DNA of 64,000 nt from contig NZ_JAGOLP010000004.1 of assembly GCF_017994015.1 (NCBI RefSeq), positions 1 through 64,000 on the forward strand. The letters are read 5' to 3'. Positions 46,013 to 55,232 of the stretch are shown here, piece by piece. The notes under the pieces were generated by a model, which was not told where the DNA came from, ran no database searches, and was given only the letters and a program-made list of their open reading frames with translations. Every line of letters begins with the position of its first letter. Position 1 is the first letter of the stretch. The stretch is from Ferrovibrio sp. (lineage in GTDB: Bacteria > Pseudomonadota > Alphaproteobacteria > Ferrovibrionales > Ferrovibrionaceae). A program made the position numbers and the translations under genes.

Positions 46013-47173
46013 TCAATACGAACGCGGCATGCCAAGCACATGCTCGGCCAGGAAACTGAGGATCAGGTTGGTGGAGATCGGCGCCACCTGATACAGCCTT
46101 GTCTCGCGGAATTTGCGCTCGATATCAAATTCCTCGGCAAAACCGAAGCCGCCATGGGTCTGCACGCAGGCTTCGGCGGCGGCCCAGGAAGCTTCGGCGG
46201 CCAGCATCTTCGCCATATTGGCCTCGGCGCCGCAATCCGCGCCGGCCTCGAACAATTCCGCCGCCTTGTGGCACATCAGTTCGGCAGCACGCATCTGCGC
46301 ATAGGCGCGCGCGATGGGGAACTGGATACCCTGGTTCTGGCCGATCTTGCGGCCGAATACCACGCGCTCCTTGGCATAGGCGCTGGCTTTCTCGATGAAC
46401 CATTTGGCATCACCGATACATTCGGCAGCAATCAGGATGCGTTCGGCATTCATGCCGGAGAGGATGTAGCGGAAGCCCTTGCCTTCCTCGCCGATCAGGT
46501 TCTCCGCCGGTACGCGCACATTGTCGAAGAACACTTCCGTGGTGGAATGGTTCATCATGGTGCGGATCGGGCGGATGGTCAGCCCGGCCTGGCGGGCCTG
46601 CTGCATGTCCAGGATAAAGACCGACAGGCCCTCGGTGCGCTTTGCCACCTTGTCCTTCGGCGTGGTGCGTGCCAGCAGCAGCATCAGGTCGGAATATTCC
46701 GCCCGCGAGGTCCAGATTTTCTGGCCGTTCACCACGTAGTGGTCGCCCTGGCGCTCGGCGAAGGTGCTGAGCGAGGTGGTGTCGGTGCCGCTGCCCGGCT
46801 CGGTGACGCCAAATGCCTGCAAGCGCAACTCGCCGCTGGCGATGCGCGGCAGATACTGCGCCTTCTGCGCCGCGCTGCCATGCCGCAATAGCGCGCCCAT
46901 GATATACATCTGGGCGTGGCAGGCGGCGCCGTTGCTGCCGGAACGCTGCATTTCCTCCAGGATTGCCGCCGCCGCCGAAAGCGGCAGGCCGGCGCCGCCA
47001 TATTCCTCCGGGATCAGCGCCGCCAGATAGCCGGCTTCGCCCAAAGCCTGCACGAATTCCTTCGGATAGGCCATCTCGCGATCCAGCTTGCGCCAGTATT
47101 CACCGGGGAAGCGGGCGCAGAGCTTGCGGATCTCGTCGCGGATTTCGGGGAAGCTTTCAGTTGGCTGGCGCAT
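46013..47173 (-). CDS. Acyl-CoA dehydrogenase, 386 aa
   Basis: The protein is a full-length FAD-dependent acyl-CoA dehydrogenase. The middle beta domain includes LQAFGVTEPGSGTDTTS; the C-terminal helical domain includes QTHGGFGFAEEFDIERKFRETRLYQVAPISTN. Where short-chain members have the catalytic Glu in YEG, this protein has LYQVAP, so the base is either elsewhere or missing. The gene starts one base after dctM stop and ends four bases before the CoA-transferase, suggesting that it oxidises the CoA ester of the imported acid. Confidence 0.92.
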   Translation of the reverse strand: MRQPTESFPEIRDEIRKLCARFPGEYWRKLDREMAYPKEFVQALGEAGYLAALIPEEYGGAGLPLSAAAAILEEMQRSGSNGAACHAQMYIMGALLRHGSAAQKAQYLPRIASGELRLQAFGVTEPGSGTDTTSLSTFAERQGDHYVVNGQKIWTSRAEYSDLMLLLARTTPKDKVAKRTEGLSVFILDMQQARQAGLTIRPIRTMMNHSTTEVFFDNVRVPAENLIGEEGKGFRYILSGMNAERILIAAECIGDAKWFIEKASAYAKERVVFGRKIGQNQGIQFPIARAYAQMRAAELMCHKAAELFEAGADCGAEANMAKMLAAEASWAAAEACVQTHGGFGFAEEFDIERKFRETRLYQVAPISTNLILSFLAEHVLGMPRSY

Positions 47174-47174
47174 C

Positions 47175-48458
47175 TTAATACCCCAGTGACTTCGGCAGCC
47201 AGGTGACGATATCCGGGAAGGCGATCAGTGCCACCAGCAGGATCAGCATGGCAAGCACAAACCAGATCACCCAGCGCACGGTCTGTTCAATCGGCACACG
47301 TGCCAACCTGGCTGCCACCATCAGGTTGACCGCCATCGGCGGGGTGAATTGTCCGATAGCCACCATATAGGTGAGCAGCACGCCGAACCAGACTGGGTCC
47401 CAGCCGAAGCCACGCATGATCGGCAGCAGCAGTGGAACAAAAATCAGGAAGATCGACACGCCATCCAGCACCATGCCAACGAGCAACAGCACCACAACGA
47501 TAACGGTCAGGGTGGCATAGGAGCCGAAGCCGGAAGCGGTCACCAGCTTGGCCAGCGGATCGATGATGCCAAGCGTTGAGACTGCATAGGCGAACACACT
47601 GGCCAGGCCCAGCACCACCATGACGATGCCCGAGGTTTCGGCCGCTTCCACCAGGATCGAACCGATATCGCGTATCCGGATGGTGCGATGGATCACCATG
47701 CCGACGAACAGGCCGTAGAACACTGCCACCACGGCGGCCTCGGTGGGGGTGAACCAACCAGCGCGCATGCCGCCCAGGATCAGGATCGGCGCCACCAGGC
47801 CCCAGCTTGCTTCATACAGCGAACGCCAGAAGGGCGGGCGCGGCTGGTTCTTTTCGCTGGCACCGAAGCCATATTTGCGCGACAGCCAGACAGCGGGCAC
47901 CATAAGTGCCAAACCGGTCAGAATGCCCGGGATGATACCGGCGGCAAACAAAGCCGGCACCGAAGCGCCCGGCACCAGCACGGAATAAACGATAAAGGCT
48001 ATCGAGGGGGGGATGATGATATCCACCGCCGCAGATGAGCCGATCACGCTGGCAGAGAAAGCCGGCGGATAGCCGGCACGAGCCATCGCCACCAGCATCA
48101 CACTGCCCACGGCAGCGGCGGTGGCCGGGCCGGAGCCGGAAATGCCGCCAAGCAGCATGGCCACACTGATCGCCACCACCGGCAGCATGCCGGGGCCACG
48201 CCCGACCAAGGCAGTGGCAAAATTTACCAGCCGTTGCGCCACGCCAGAGCGATCAAAGATGACACCGACCAGGATGAACATCGGCAAGGCCAATAGCGGA
48301 TATTTCGCCAGGCTGGGAAAGAAGTTGTTGGGAATCGACATCATGCCGAGATCGGCAAAGCCGATGCCGATGGCGCCGCCGAGCAGCAGGGCAACGCCGA
48401 TGGGAACGCCCATCAGCATCAGGATGCCAAAAACCAGGAAGATGCTGAACGCGATCAT
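47175..48458 (-). CDS. TRAP transporter large permease (DctM), 427 aa
   Basis: About 12 hydrophobic helices and the DctM landmarks SGSGPATAAAVGSVMLVAMARAGYPPAFSASVIGSSAAVDIIIPPSIAFIVYS-like region are seen. The start at 48458 overlaps the dctQ stop by four bases (ATGA). It is diverged from the first TRAP large permease in this window, so the two transporters probably differ in substrate. Confidence 0.94.
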   Translation of the reverse strand: MIAFSIFLVFGILMLMGVPIGVALLLGGAIGIGFADLGMMSIPNNFFPSLAKYPLLALPMFILVGVIFDRSGVAQRLVNFATALVGRGPGMLPVVAISVAMLLGGISGSGPATAAAVGSVMLVAMARAGYPPAFSASVIGSSAAVDIIIPPSIAFIVYSVLVPGASVPALFAAGIIPGILTGLALMVPAVWLSRKYGFGASEKNQPRPPFWRSLYEASWGLVAPILILGGMRAGWFTPTEAAVVAVFYGLFVGMVIHRTIRIRDIGSILVEAAETSGIVMVVLGLASVFAYAVSTLGIIDPLAKLVTASGFGSYATLTVIVVVLLLVGMVLDGVSIFLIFVPLLLPIMRGFGWDPVWFGVLLTYMVAIGQFTPPMAVNLMVAARLARVPIEQTVRWVIWFVLAMLILLVALIAFPDIVTWLPKSLGY

Positions 48459-48955
48459 GCCTGCCGCCGCACTTTGAGGAATTGCTGAACTGCCCGCAAG
48501 GTAAGCGCCAATCCGAGAACCGGCAGCCAGATACTGTACCACCATTGCGGTAGGCCAATGCCGGGTGAGGTGACTTCAAAGCGGTAATCATCGTAAGCAA
48601 AACGACTGCCCAGGCCAGTCAGAATGGCAAAAGCCAGCGCGCTCGCCAGGGCAGAGCATTGCGCCAGAAAGTGGCGCCGTTCAGCTGATCCGGTCAGAAA
48701 GAAGATCTCGATCCGGATATGTCGATCGCGGATCACGGCTGCACTTGCTGCCGCCATGGTCAGGATCACCATCAGCCCGGTGGAGATTTCCTCGGTCCAG
48801 GCAAAGGACTGGTCGGTGAAATAGCGCGCCAGCACATTAGCGAAAGTGATCAGGGCAAGCAGGCCTAGCGAGAAGCCGGCAAGCCAGTCTTCCCAGCGCA
48901 GCTTTTCGGCGGTTGGGGCCGCCGGGCCGGGTTGCGGTTTCATCGATGTCGACAT
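48455..48955 (-). CDS. TRAP transporter small permease (DctQ), 166 aa
   Basis: Four transmembrane segments are visible (about 25-45, 58-75, 96-112 and 134-155) with the conserved FAWTEEISTGLMVILTMAAASAAVIRDRHIRIE region. It pairs with the large permease it overlaps. The binding-protein gene lies 127 bp upstream, separated by a hairpin. Confidence 0.9.
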   Translation of the reverse strand: MSTSMKPQPGPAAPTAEKLRWEDWLAGFSLGLLALITFANVLARYFTDQSFAWTEEISTGLMVILTMAAASAAVIRDRHIRIEIFFLTGSAERRHFLAQCSALASALAFAILTGLGSRFAYDDYRFEVTSPGIGLPQWWYSIWLPVLGLALTLRAVQQFLKVRRQA

Positions 48956-49025
48956 CCGCGATGCCTCCTCACACGCTAGGTCTACGCTGGGGCTTTACGT
49001 TGGCTTTACGCACTCCCCGGATAAA

Positions 49026-49052
49026 CAAAGGCCGGGATAAACCCGGCCTTTG
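49026..49052 (-). terminator. Intercistronic hairpin after the second TRAP binding-protein gene
   Basis: CAAAGGCCGGG (49026-49036) and CCCGGCCTTTG (49042-49052) form a perfect 11-bp stem with a 5-nt loop, 31 bp after the dctP stop. The same placement as at 33463-33492 suggests a general device that raises binding-protein over permease levels. Confidence 0.78.
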
Positions 49053-49082
49053 CCGCTTGCGTTATCGGGCCGTGTGGCCGGA

Positions 49083-50138
49083 TCAGGCCTTCTTGCGCGA
49101 AGCCGCCACGGCGGCTTCGGCCTGCTTCACCAGATCGGCGCCGATTTCCTTGGTCCACTTCTCATAGGCCGGCTTCACCGCCGCCTTGAACGCATCCTTT
49201 TCGGCCGCGCTCAGTTCGGTGACGGTAACGCCGAGGCCCTTTACTTCATTCACCAGGGCGAGGTCGCCCTGCACCAGGCCCTTGCGGGCGATGGCGATTT
49301 CCTGCTTGCCGGCATCCATGGCTGCCTGGCGCACGATGTCGCGGTCCTTGGCCGACCAGGAATTGAACACATCCTTGTTGGCGGCAAAGATCAGCGGATC
49401 GGCAACATAGCCCCAGCGGGTGACAAACTTCTGCGCCAGGTTATGCAGCTTGGCGGCGGTGAAGATGTGCAGCGGGTTTTCCTGGCCTTCCACGGCGCCG
49501 GAAGCCAGCGCCGGCTGGGCATCGGCCCAGCTCATCTGGGTCGGATTGGCGCCCAGGGCGGTGAAGGTGTCGTTGAAGATCGGCGAGCCGACAACGCGGA
49601 ACTTGAGGCCCTTCATATCGGCCGGGGTGCGGATTTCGCGCTTCGAATTGGTCACTTCGCGGAAGCCGTTCTCGCCCCAGGCCAGCGGCACCACGCCGGC
49701 CTTCTCCACCAGGTCCATCATCTGCTTGCCGATCGGGCCCTGCACCAGGGCATCCAGGCCGGCATGGTCCTGCGCCAGGAACGGCATTGAGAACAGGTTG
49801 AGCTGCTTGAGCTGCGGCGACCAGTTGATAGTCGAGCCGATGGCGAGGTCGATCACGCCCTGGCGCATGGCGTTGAATTCGCGGGTCTGATCGCCGCTGA
49901 CCAGCGACGCACCCGGATACATCTTGATGTTGATGCGGCCCTCGGTGCGCTCACGCACCAGGTTGCCAAGGATTTCGCCACCCTGGCCCCAGGGGAAGGG
50001 CAGGCCGACCACGGTGGAGAGTTTGTATTCGGCCTTGTAGCCGGCTTGTGCCCAGGCTTGGCGCAGACCGATCAGAGCAGGGGCGGCAACGAGGCCAAAG
50101 CTGGCAACGCCCGCCTTGAGCAGGGTACGACGATTCAT
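49083..50138 (-). CDS. TRAP transporter solute-binding protein (DctP), 351 aa
   Basis: A twin-arginine-like leader (MNRRTLLKAGVASFG, cleavage near AWA) precedes a DctP domain with GRINIKMYPGASLVSGDQTREFNAMRQGVIDLAIGS and the Arg-bearing MKGLKFRVVG, plus VEGQENPLHIF. It is dissimilar to the first DctP in this window except for the family framework. AGGAAAT precedes the ATG. Promoter candidates lie in the 120-bp gap upstream. Confidence 0.92.
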   Translation of the reverse strand: MNRRTLLKAGVASFGLVAAPALIGLRQAWAQAGYKAEYKLSTVVGLPFPWGQGGEILGNLVRERTEGRINIKMYPGASLVSGDQTREFNAMRQGVIDLAIGSTINWSPQLKQLNLFSMPFLAQDHAGLDALVQGPIGKQMMDLVEKAGVVPLAWGENGFREVTNSKREIRTPADMKGLKFRVVGSPIFNDTFTALGANPTQMSWADAQPALASGAVEGQENPLHIFTAAKLHNLAQKFVTRWGYVADPLIFAANKDVFNSWSAKDRDIVRQAAMDAGKQEIAIARKGLVQGDLALVNEVKGLGVTVTELSAAEKDAFKAAVKPAYEKWTKEIGADLVKQAEAAVAASRKKA

Positions 50139-50258
50139 CGGGTATTTCCTCCGTTTCCCAGATACACAGCGGAAGGTTCAGTCCTTCCAGTTCAAATGTT
50201 TACAAATGATTGCCCTAAACTTTGCACAGCTTCTGCGGCAATTCCAGCCCCTTGCGCC

Positions 50259-51224
50259 CTATTTGCCACGCTTGAGCAGGGCCCGGGCGCGTTCGGCGAT
50301 ACGCGCCGGCGTCACCCGCACCTCGGCTTCCAGCTTCGGCGCATAGCCCACCGGCAGGCGCAGGCCACCCAGCCGGCTCACCCGCGCCTCGCTCTCCTCG
50401 GCCAGGGTGGCGGCGATTTCGGCGCCAAAGCCGGCCACCTGCACGGCTTCATGCGCAATCAGCACATGGCCGGTGCGGGCGGCGGAAGCCAGCACGGCGG
50501 CGCGGTCCCATGGCCACAGGCTGCGCAGGTCGATCACCTCGGCCTCAATGCCCTCTGCGGCCAATGTCGCGGCAGCTTCCAATGACCAATGTACGGCGCG
50601 GCTCCAGGTCACGATGGTCAGGTCGCGGCCCGGGCGGCGGATTGCCGCCTTGCCGATCTCGGCCGGCATGGCCGTGTCGACCTCGCCTTCCATACCCCAG
50701 AGTTCCTTATGCTCAAAATACGTCACCGGATCGCCGCAGGCGATGGCGGCTTTGAGCAGGCTGTAATTATCCTGTGCCGTGGCCGGCGCCAGCACCACGA
50801 GGCCCGGCACATGGGCGAACCAGCTTTCCAGCGATTGCGAATGCTGCGCCGCCGAGGCGCTCCAGATGCCGATGGGCATGCGGATCACCGCCGGCACGCG
50901 GCCCTGGCCGCCAAACATGAAGCGATTCTTGGCCGCCTGGTTGACAATCTCATCCATGGCGCAGAGGGCAAAATCCACCACGCGCATTTCCACCACCGGC
51001 TTCAGCCCGGTCAGCGCCATGCCCACGGCGGCGCCGACAATGGTGGCTTCCGAGATCGGCGTGTCCATCACCCGCTCGGTGCCAAATTCCTGCTGCAAGC
51101 CGCGATACTGGCCGAAGATGCCGCCACGACCGATATCCTCGCCCAAGGCCACCACGGTGGGGTCACTGCGCATTGTGTCGCCCAAGGCCGCCACGGCGGC
51201 GCCGGCATAAGTCATCACAGCCAT
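50259..51224 (-). CDS. 2-Oxoacid/acetoin dehydrogenase E1 beta subunit, 321 aa
   Basis: E1 alpha/beta with thiamin diphosphate decarboxylates a 2-oxo acid or splits acetoin. The subunit carries MRSDPTVVALGEDIGRGGIFG and PISEATIVGAAVGMALTGLKPVVEMRVVDF, standard for the transketolase-like beta family, and the C-terminal transketolase domain. Its start overlaps the alpha gene by ten bases. No E2 or E3 gene is adjacent. Confidence 0.92.
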   Translation of the reverse strand: MAVMTYAGAAVAALGDTMRSDPTVVALGEDIGRGGIFGQYRGLQQEFGTERVMDTPISEATIVGAAVGMALTGLKPVVEMRVVDFALCAMDEIVNQAAKNRFMFGGQGRVPAVIRMPIGIWSASAAQHSQSLESWFAHVPGLVVLAPATAQDNYSLLKAAIACGDPVTYFEHKELWGMEGEVDTAMPAEIGKAAIRRPGRDLTIVTWSRAVHWSLEAAATLAAEGIEAEVIDLRSLWPWDRAAVLASAARTGHVLIAHEAVQVAGFGAEIAATLAEESEARVSRLGGLRLPVGYAPKLEAEVRVTPARIAERARALLKRGK

Positions 51225-52315
51225 TGCCCGGCCCCCGTATCCTGAATCTGCGTATAGGCGGCCTCGAGCTCCGGCCAGGGTGCCGCCGCCGCACTGGCCA
51301 GCGCGGCTTCCACTTCCTGGCGCGCTTCGGCCAGAATGGCATCAATGGCGGCATCGTTCATGCCGCCGGCCAGCATCTGGCGCCGGGCGATCAGGAACGG
51401 GTCGTTGCCGAGCGCCGCCTGCAATTCAGCCGGGTCGCGATAGCTTGCCGGGTCCACCGAGACATGGCCCTTGAAGCGATAGGTCTTGGCATGCAGCAGG
51501 CGCGGACCCTTGCCGGCACGGATATCGGCAATCAGCTGCTTGGCGGCTTCATGCACCGCCCAGGCATCATTGCCATCCACCATTTCGGCCGGGATGCCAT
51601 GGGCGCGGGCGCGGGCCGCAGCACCTTCGCCGGCCGACATCGGCCCGGTCTTGGTGGTGGCCGACCATTGATTGTCTTCACACACGAACAGGATCGGCAG
51701 CTTGAAGGCGGCAGCCCAGTTCAGGCTTTCGGCAAACGGGCCGCGATTGATCGCGCCATCGCCAAAGAAGGTGACCGCAATGGCATCCTGCTTGCGGATC
51801 TTGATTGATTGCGCGGCGCCCACGGCAATCGGGATGCCGGCTGCCACCACACCATTGGCGCCCAGCATGCCAACCGAGAAGTCGGCGATATGCATTGAGC
51901 CGCCACGGCCGCCGCAGAAGCCGCTGGCGCGGCCAAACAGCTCATGCATCATGCCGGCCAGATCGGCGCCCTTGGCCAATGTGTGGCCATGGCCGCGATG
52001 CGTCGAGGTCAAGTAATCCGCCGGCTTGAGATGGGCGCAAACCCCGGCCGGCACGGCTTCCTGGCCGGTGGAAAGGTGCAGCGGGCCGCGCACCTGGGCG
52101 GTGCCGGCGGCGGCCTGGCCAAAAGCGGCAACGCCGCCCTTGCTGGCGGCTTCGGCGGCATCTTCGAAGGCGCGGATACGGCACATGGTGCGATACAGCG
52201 CCACCAGGGTGGGCAGCGCAATATTGCTGGCGGTGGCTGGAATGGTCTGGGTCAAAGCGCCGGTTCCCGGTTTTCTATTTGCTGGGGCCGTTGTTGATAG
52301 CAAAGCCCGGGGCAT
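51215..52315 (-). CDS. 2-Oxoacid/acetoin dehydrogenase E1 alpha subunit, 366 aa
   Basis: The thiamin-diphosphate motif begins at GDG (185-187, GDGAINRGPFAESLNWAAAF) and ends in the VCEDNQWS segment (about 211-218). STHRGHGHTLAKG holds the cofactor-loop His. It resembles AcoA as much as PdhA. The annotated ATG at 52315 gives a 30-residue non-conserved N-terminus without a good ribosome site, so a later TTG at LTQTIPAT (near residue 21) may be the true start. A divergent TetR gene starts 111 bp upstream. Confidence 0.9.
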   Translation of the reverse strand: MPRALLSTTAPANRKPGTGALTQTIPATASNIALPTLVALYRTMCRIRAFEDAAEAASKGGVAAFGQAAAGTAQVRGPLHLSTGQEAVPAGVCAHLKPADYLTSTHRGHGHTLAKGADLAGMMHELFGRASGFCGGRGGSMHIADFSVGMLGANGVVAAGIPIAVGAAQSIKIRKQDAIAVTFFGDGAINRGPFAESLNWAAAFKLPILFVCEDNQWSATTKTGPMSAGEGAAARARAHGIPAEMVDGNDAWAVHEAAKQLIADIRAGKGPRLLHAKTYRFKGHVSVDPASYRDPAELQAALGNDPFLIARRQMLAGGMNDAAIDAILAEARQEVEAALASAAAAPWPELEAAYTQIQDTGAGQWL

Positions 52316-52353
52316 CGGTTCAATGGCGCCGGCTGTTCAAACGAACGGTTGTA

Positions 52354-52363
52354 AGAATATTCT
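52354..52363. promoter_or_regulatory. Palindrome between E1 alpha and a TetR gene
   Basis: AGAATATTCT (52354-52363) is a perfect 10-bp palindrome in the divergent promoter region, 63 bp before the regulator start. It is a plausible TetR operator, but short. Confidence 0.4.
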
Positions 52364-52426
52364 CATATGGTAGGTATGCCCTAAGGAAACTGCCCGACTT
52401 TCGCCAGGGTTTGGAAGGAAGCCATT

Positions 52427-53128
52427 GTGAGCAATACCAAGCGGGCAGCGGCCAAAGTGCAAAGCCCGGCCCTGGCTGTGGCGGCCGAGGCTGAGCCGGG
52501 CGGCGAAAGCCGCGCCCTGGCGCGCCGCCGCATCATCATCACCGAAGCCGCCAAACAATTCGTCAAGCAGGGTTTTGACGGCACCTCGATGCGCGACATT
52601 GCGGCAGCCTCCGGCATCATGGCCGGTTCGCTGTATTACCATTTCGCTTCCAAGGAAGAATTATTCGTGGCGGTGCATGGCACCGGCATGGATCTGATCG
52701 AGAAGGCGGTGCGCCGCGCCATGGCCGGCTTGGACGATCCCTGGCTGCGGCTGGAAGCGGCGGCGGCGGCGCATTGCGAAACCATGCTGGGCGGCTCGGA
52801 TCTGGGCGCCATCGTGACGCAGCATTTCTCGCCCTCGATGGCCAAGATCAAGCCGGAGCTGATTGCCCAGCGCGATAAATACGAAATCCTCATTAAGCAA
52901 TTGGTGGCCGATCTTGACCTGCCGCCCAGCATTCCGCCGGCCGTGTTCCGGCTGCATTACCTTGGCGCCCTGAACTGGCTGCCGACCTGGTATCGCCCCG
53001 GCCAGGGCCTGCCGGTGGCGCAATTGGGAAAGCTGCTGGTGGCGATGCTGCGCGGTGCCGGCGCTTTTCCTGATCTGACGCTGGGCGCCGAGCCGGTGTT
53101 GCCGGCACGTAAGCCAAAGCGCAAATAA
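52427..53128 (+). CDS. TetR-family transcriptional regulator, 233 aa
   Basis: The helix-turn-helix is at about residues 28-72 (RRRIIITEAAKQFVKQGFDGTSMRDIAAASGIMAGSLYYHF). The ligand domain follows. The start is GTG at 52427, supported by GGAAGGA seven bases upstream. It faces the E1 alpha/beta genes and is probably their repressor. The charged 27-residue N-terminal extension is unusual. Confidence 0.9.
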   Translation: MSNTKRAAAKVQSPALAVAAEAEPGGESRALARRRIIITEAAKQFVKQGFDGTSMRDIAAASGIMAGSLYYHFASKEELFVAVHGTGMDLIEKAVRRAMAGLDDPWLRLEAAAAAHCETMLGGSDLGAIVTQHFSPSMAKIKPELIAQRDKYEILIKQLVADLDLPPSIPPAVFRLHYLGALNWLPTWYRPGQGLPVAQLGKLLVAMLRGAGAFPDLTLGAEPVLPARKPKRK

Positions 53129-53129
53129 C

Positions 53130-53636
53130 TCAATATATCCGGCGGCCATCCTGGTCGTAGAGATGCGAATAGGCGGCGATGATGCCGCCGAGGCCCGGAT
53201 GCTGAAACGGCAGGAACAGGTTTTCGATCCGGGCCCAGTCGCGTTGTGCGATCATGCGCGGCTTGCCGCGCCGGAAATTCGGCCGCACCTGAGCAATCGC
53301 ATCGGTATAGCGCTGGGTATAATCCGGCTGCCCGGCCAGATGCGGCCAGATTTCGTCAAACCACTTGCCTGTTGTCTCATGGCCAAACGAGGCGACGATG
53401 CGGGTGCCAACCAGCCGGTAGCGCAGGCGTCGCGGCGCCTCGTGCACTTCCACCACCCACAGGCAGGCCAGATGCTGCGGCACCTGGATTGGATCAAAGC
53501 TGCGCCAGGGCGGCAGGCCGCCGGCGGCATCGCGCAGCAGCTGCCAATATTGGAACAACGCCACATGATCGGCGCCATAAGGCGCAAGCGCCTCGGCGGC
53601 CTCAATCGGGAATGTTGTGTTGTCGATGCTGGTCAT
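53130..53636 (-). CDS. PAS_5-like domain protein, 168 aa
   Basis: The sequence fits the PAS_5 (PF07310) type found mainly in alphaproteobacteria: WQLLRDAAGGLPPWRSFDPIQVPQHLACLWVVEVHEAPRRLRYRLVGTRI, then GHETTGKWFDEIWPHLAG. It has no output domain or signal peptide. It ends convergent with the TetR gene and is divergent from the cytochrome bd operon, so a redox- or oxygen-sensing role is possible. Confidence 0.75.
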   Translation of the reverse strand: MTSIDNTTFPIEAAEALAPYGADHVALFQYWQLLRDAAGGLPPWRSFDPIQVPQHLACLWVVEVHEAPRRLRYRLVGTRIVASFGHETTGKWFDEIWPHLAGQPDYTQRYTDAIAQVRPNFRRGKPRMIAQRDWARIENLFLPFQHPGLGGIIAAYSHLYDQDGRRIY

Positions 53637-53676
53637 GGCGTGGCTATGGCCCGCTATACAACGCACTGCGTAGGCT

Positions 53677-53695
53677 GTCGAATCGATAATTCGAC
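53677..53695. promoter_or_regulatory. Inverted repeat in the PAS/cioA divergent promoter region
   Basis: GTCGAAT (53677-53683) and ATTCGAC (53689-53695) form a 7-bp inverted repeat with a 5-bp spacer, 107 bp upstream of cioA. It could serve a regulator of the oxidase. It does not match the FNR box. Confidence 0.4.
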
Positions 53696-53801
53696 TTAGC
53701 GTTATGCTTGCGGCAATCCGCCACGCGGCAAATTGCCGGATGGCTATGACGGCTGGAATATGTGAAATTCAGCCCATTCGCAGCAACACTTCGGGTGGAA
53801 G

Positions 53802-55232
53802 ATGGACCTGCTCCTCGATGCCGTGTTTCTGGCCCGGGCGCAATTTGCCTTCACGGTTGCCTTCCATATCGTGTTTCCAGCCTTCACCATCGGCCTGGCG
53901 AGTTACCTTGCCGTGCTGGAAGGGCTGTGGCTGTGGACCGGCCGCGAGGTCTATCTCCAGGTCTTCCGCTTCTGGCTCAAGATTTTTGCCGTCAGCTTCG
54001 GCATGGGCGTCGTCTCCGGTCTGGTGATGAGCTACCAGTTCGGCACCAACTGGTCGGTGTTTTCCGACAAGGCCGGCCCGATCATTGGCCCGCTGATGGG
54101 CTATGAGGTGCTATCGGCATTTTTCCTCGAAGCCGGCTTCCTGGGCGTGATGCTGTTCGGCATGAACCGGGTCGGCAAGCGGCTGCATTTCACTGCCACG
54201 CTGATGGTAGCGTTTGGCACATTCCTCTCGGCTTTCTGGATTCTGGCGGTGAATAGCTGGATGCAGACCCCGGCCGGCTATGCCATTGCACCGAATGGCC
54301 AGTTTGTGCCGGCAGACTGGTTTGCGGTGATCTTCAATCCGTCCTTCCCCTATCGCCTGGTGCATATGGTGCTGGCGGCCTATCTCACCACTGCCTTTGT
54401 GGTTGGCGCGGTTGGTGCCTGGCATCTCCTGCGCGATAGCGGCAATGCCGCCGCGCGGGTGATGTTCTCGATGGCGATGTGGATGGCGGCCATCGTGGCG
54501 CCGGTGCAGATCGTGGCCGGCGATTTCCACGGCCTCAACACATTGCAGCACCAGCCGGCCAAGGTGGCGGCAATGGAAGGGCATTACGAAACCCACCGGG
54601 GCGCACCGCTGATCCTGTTCGGCTGGCCTGATAACAAGGCGGCGGAAACCAAATACGCTATCGCCATCCCCAAGCTGGGCAGCCTGATCCTGACGCATGA
54701 CTGGGAGGGTGAGGTGAAGGGCCTGAAGGCCTTCCCACGTGAGGATTGGCCGCCCACCGCTGTGGTGTTCTGGAGTTTCCGCATCATGGTCGGTATCGGC
54801 CTGCTGATGGCACTGCTCGGCGCGGTCACGCTGCTGTGGCGCTGGCGCGGGCGGCTTTATGCGGCACCCTGGCTGCATCGTTGTGCCCTGGTGATGGGGC
54901 CAAGCGGCTTTGTTGCCGTGCTGGCCGGCTGGGTCACCACCGAAGTCGGGCGCCAGCCCTATACCATCTATGGCCTGCTGCGCACGGCGGATTCCGTTTC
55001 GCCCATCGCCCTGCCCGGCGTGGCTGCCTCGCTGGTTGCCTTTGTGGTGGTGTATTTCATCGTCTTTGGTGCCGGCATCTTCTACTTGCTGCGGCTGATG
55101 GCCAAGCAGCCGGGGCCGGAGATGCTGCATGAGCCGGCAGTGGAAGCGCCGTTGCGCAGCGCCGGCAGCGCGCCGGTGGTGGATCTGCTCAGCGACGGCA
55201 AACAAGCCGAAATACAGGGAGGCCGGCCATGA
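53802..55232 (+). CDS. cioA: Cytochrome bd-type quinol oxidase subunit I, cyanide-insensitive (CioA), 476 aa
   Basis: The membrane subunit binds quinol and three haems. H22 is a haem ligand in AFTVAFHIVFPAFTIG, and the signature GWVTTEVGRQPYTIYGLLRT near residues 375-394 is typical of this subfamily. The Q-loop is short, as in CioA and not in E. coli CydA. Length fits (about 470-490). SD GGTGGAAG precedes the ATG. The stop overlaps the cioB start by four bases. Confidence 0.95.
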   Translation: MDLLLDAVFLARAQFAFTVAFHIVFPAFTIGLASYLAVLEGLWLWTGREVYLQVFRFWLKIFAVSFGMGVVSGLVMSYQFGTNWSVFSDKAGPIIGPLMGYEVLSAFFLEAGFLGVMLFGMNRVGKRLHFTATLMVAFGTFLSAFWILAVNSWMQTPAGYAIAPNGQFVPADWFAVIFNPSFPYRLVHMVLAAYLTTAFVVGAVGAWHLLRDSGNAAARVMFSMAMWMAAIVAPVQIVAGDFHGLNTLQHQPAKVAAMEGHYETHRGAPLILFGWPDNKAAETKYAIAIPKLGSLILTHDWEGEVKGLKAFPREDWPPTAVVFWSFRIMVGIGLLMALLGAVTLLWRWRGRLYAAPWLHRCALVMGPSGFVAVLAGWVTTEVGRQPYTIYGLLRTADSVSPIALPGVAASLVAFVVVYFIVFGAGIFYLLRLMAKQPGPEMLHEPAVEAPLRSAGSAPVVDLLSDGKQAEIQGGRP

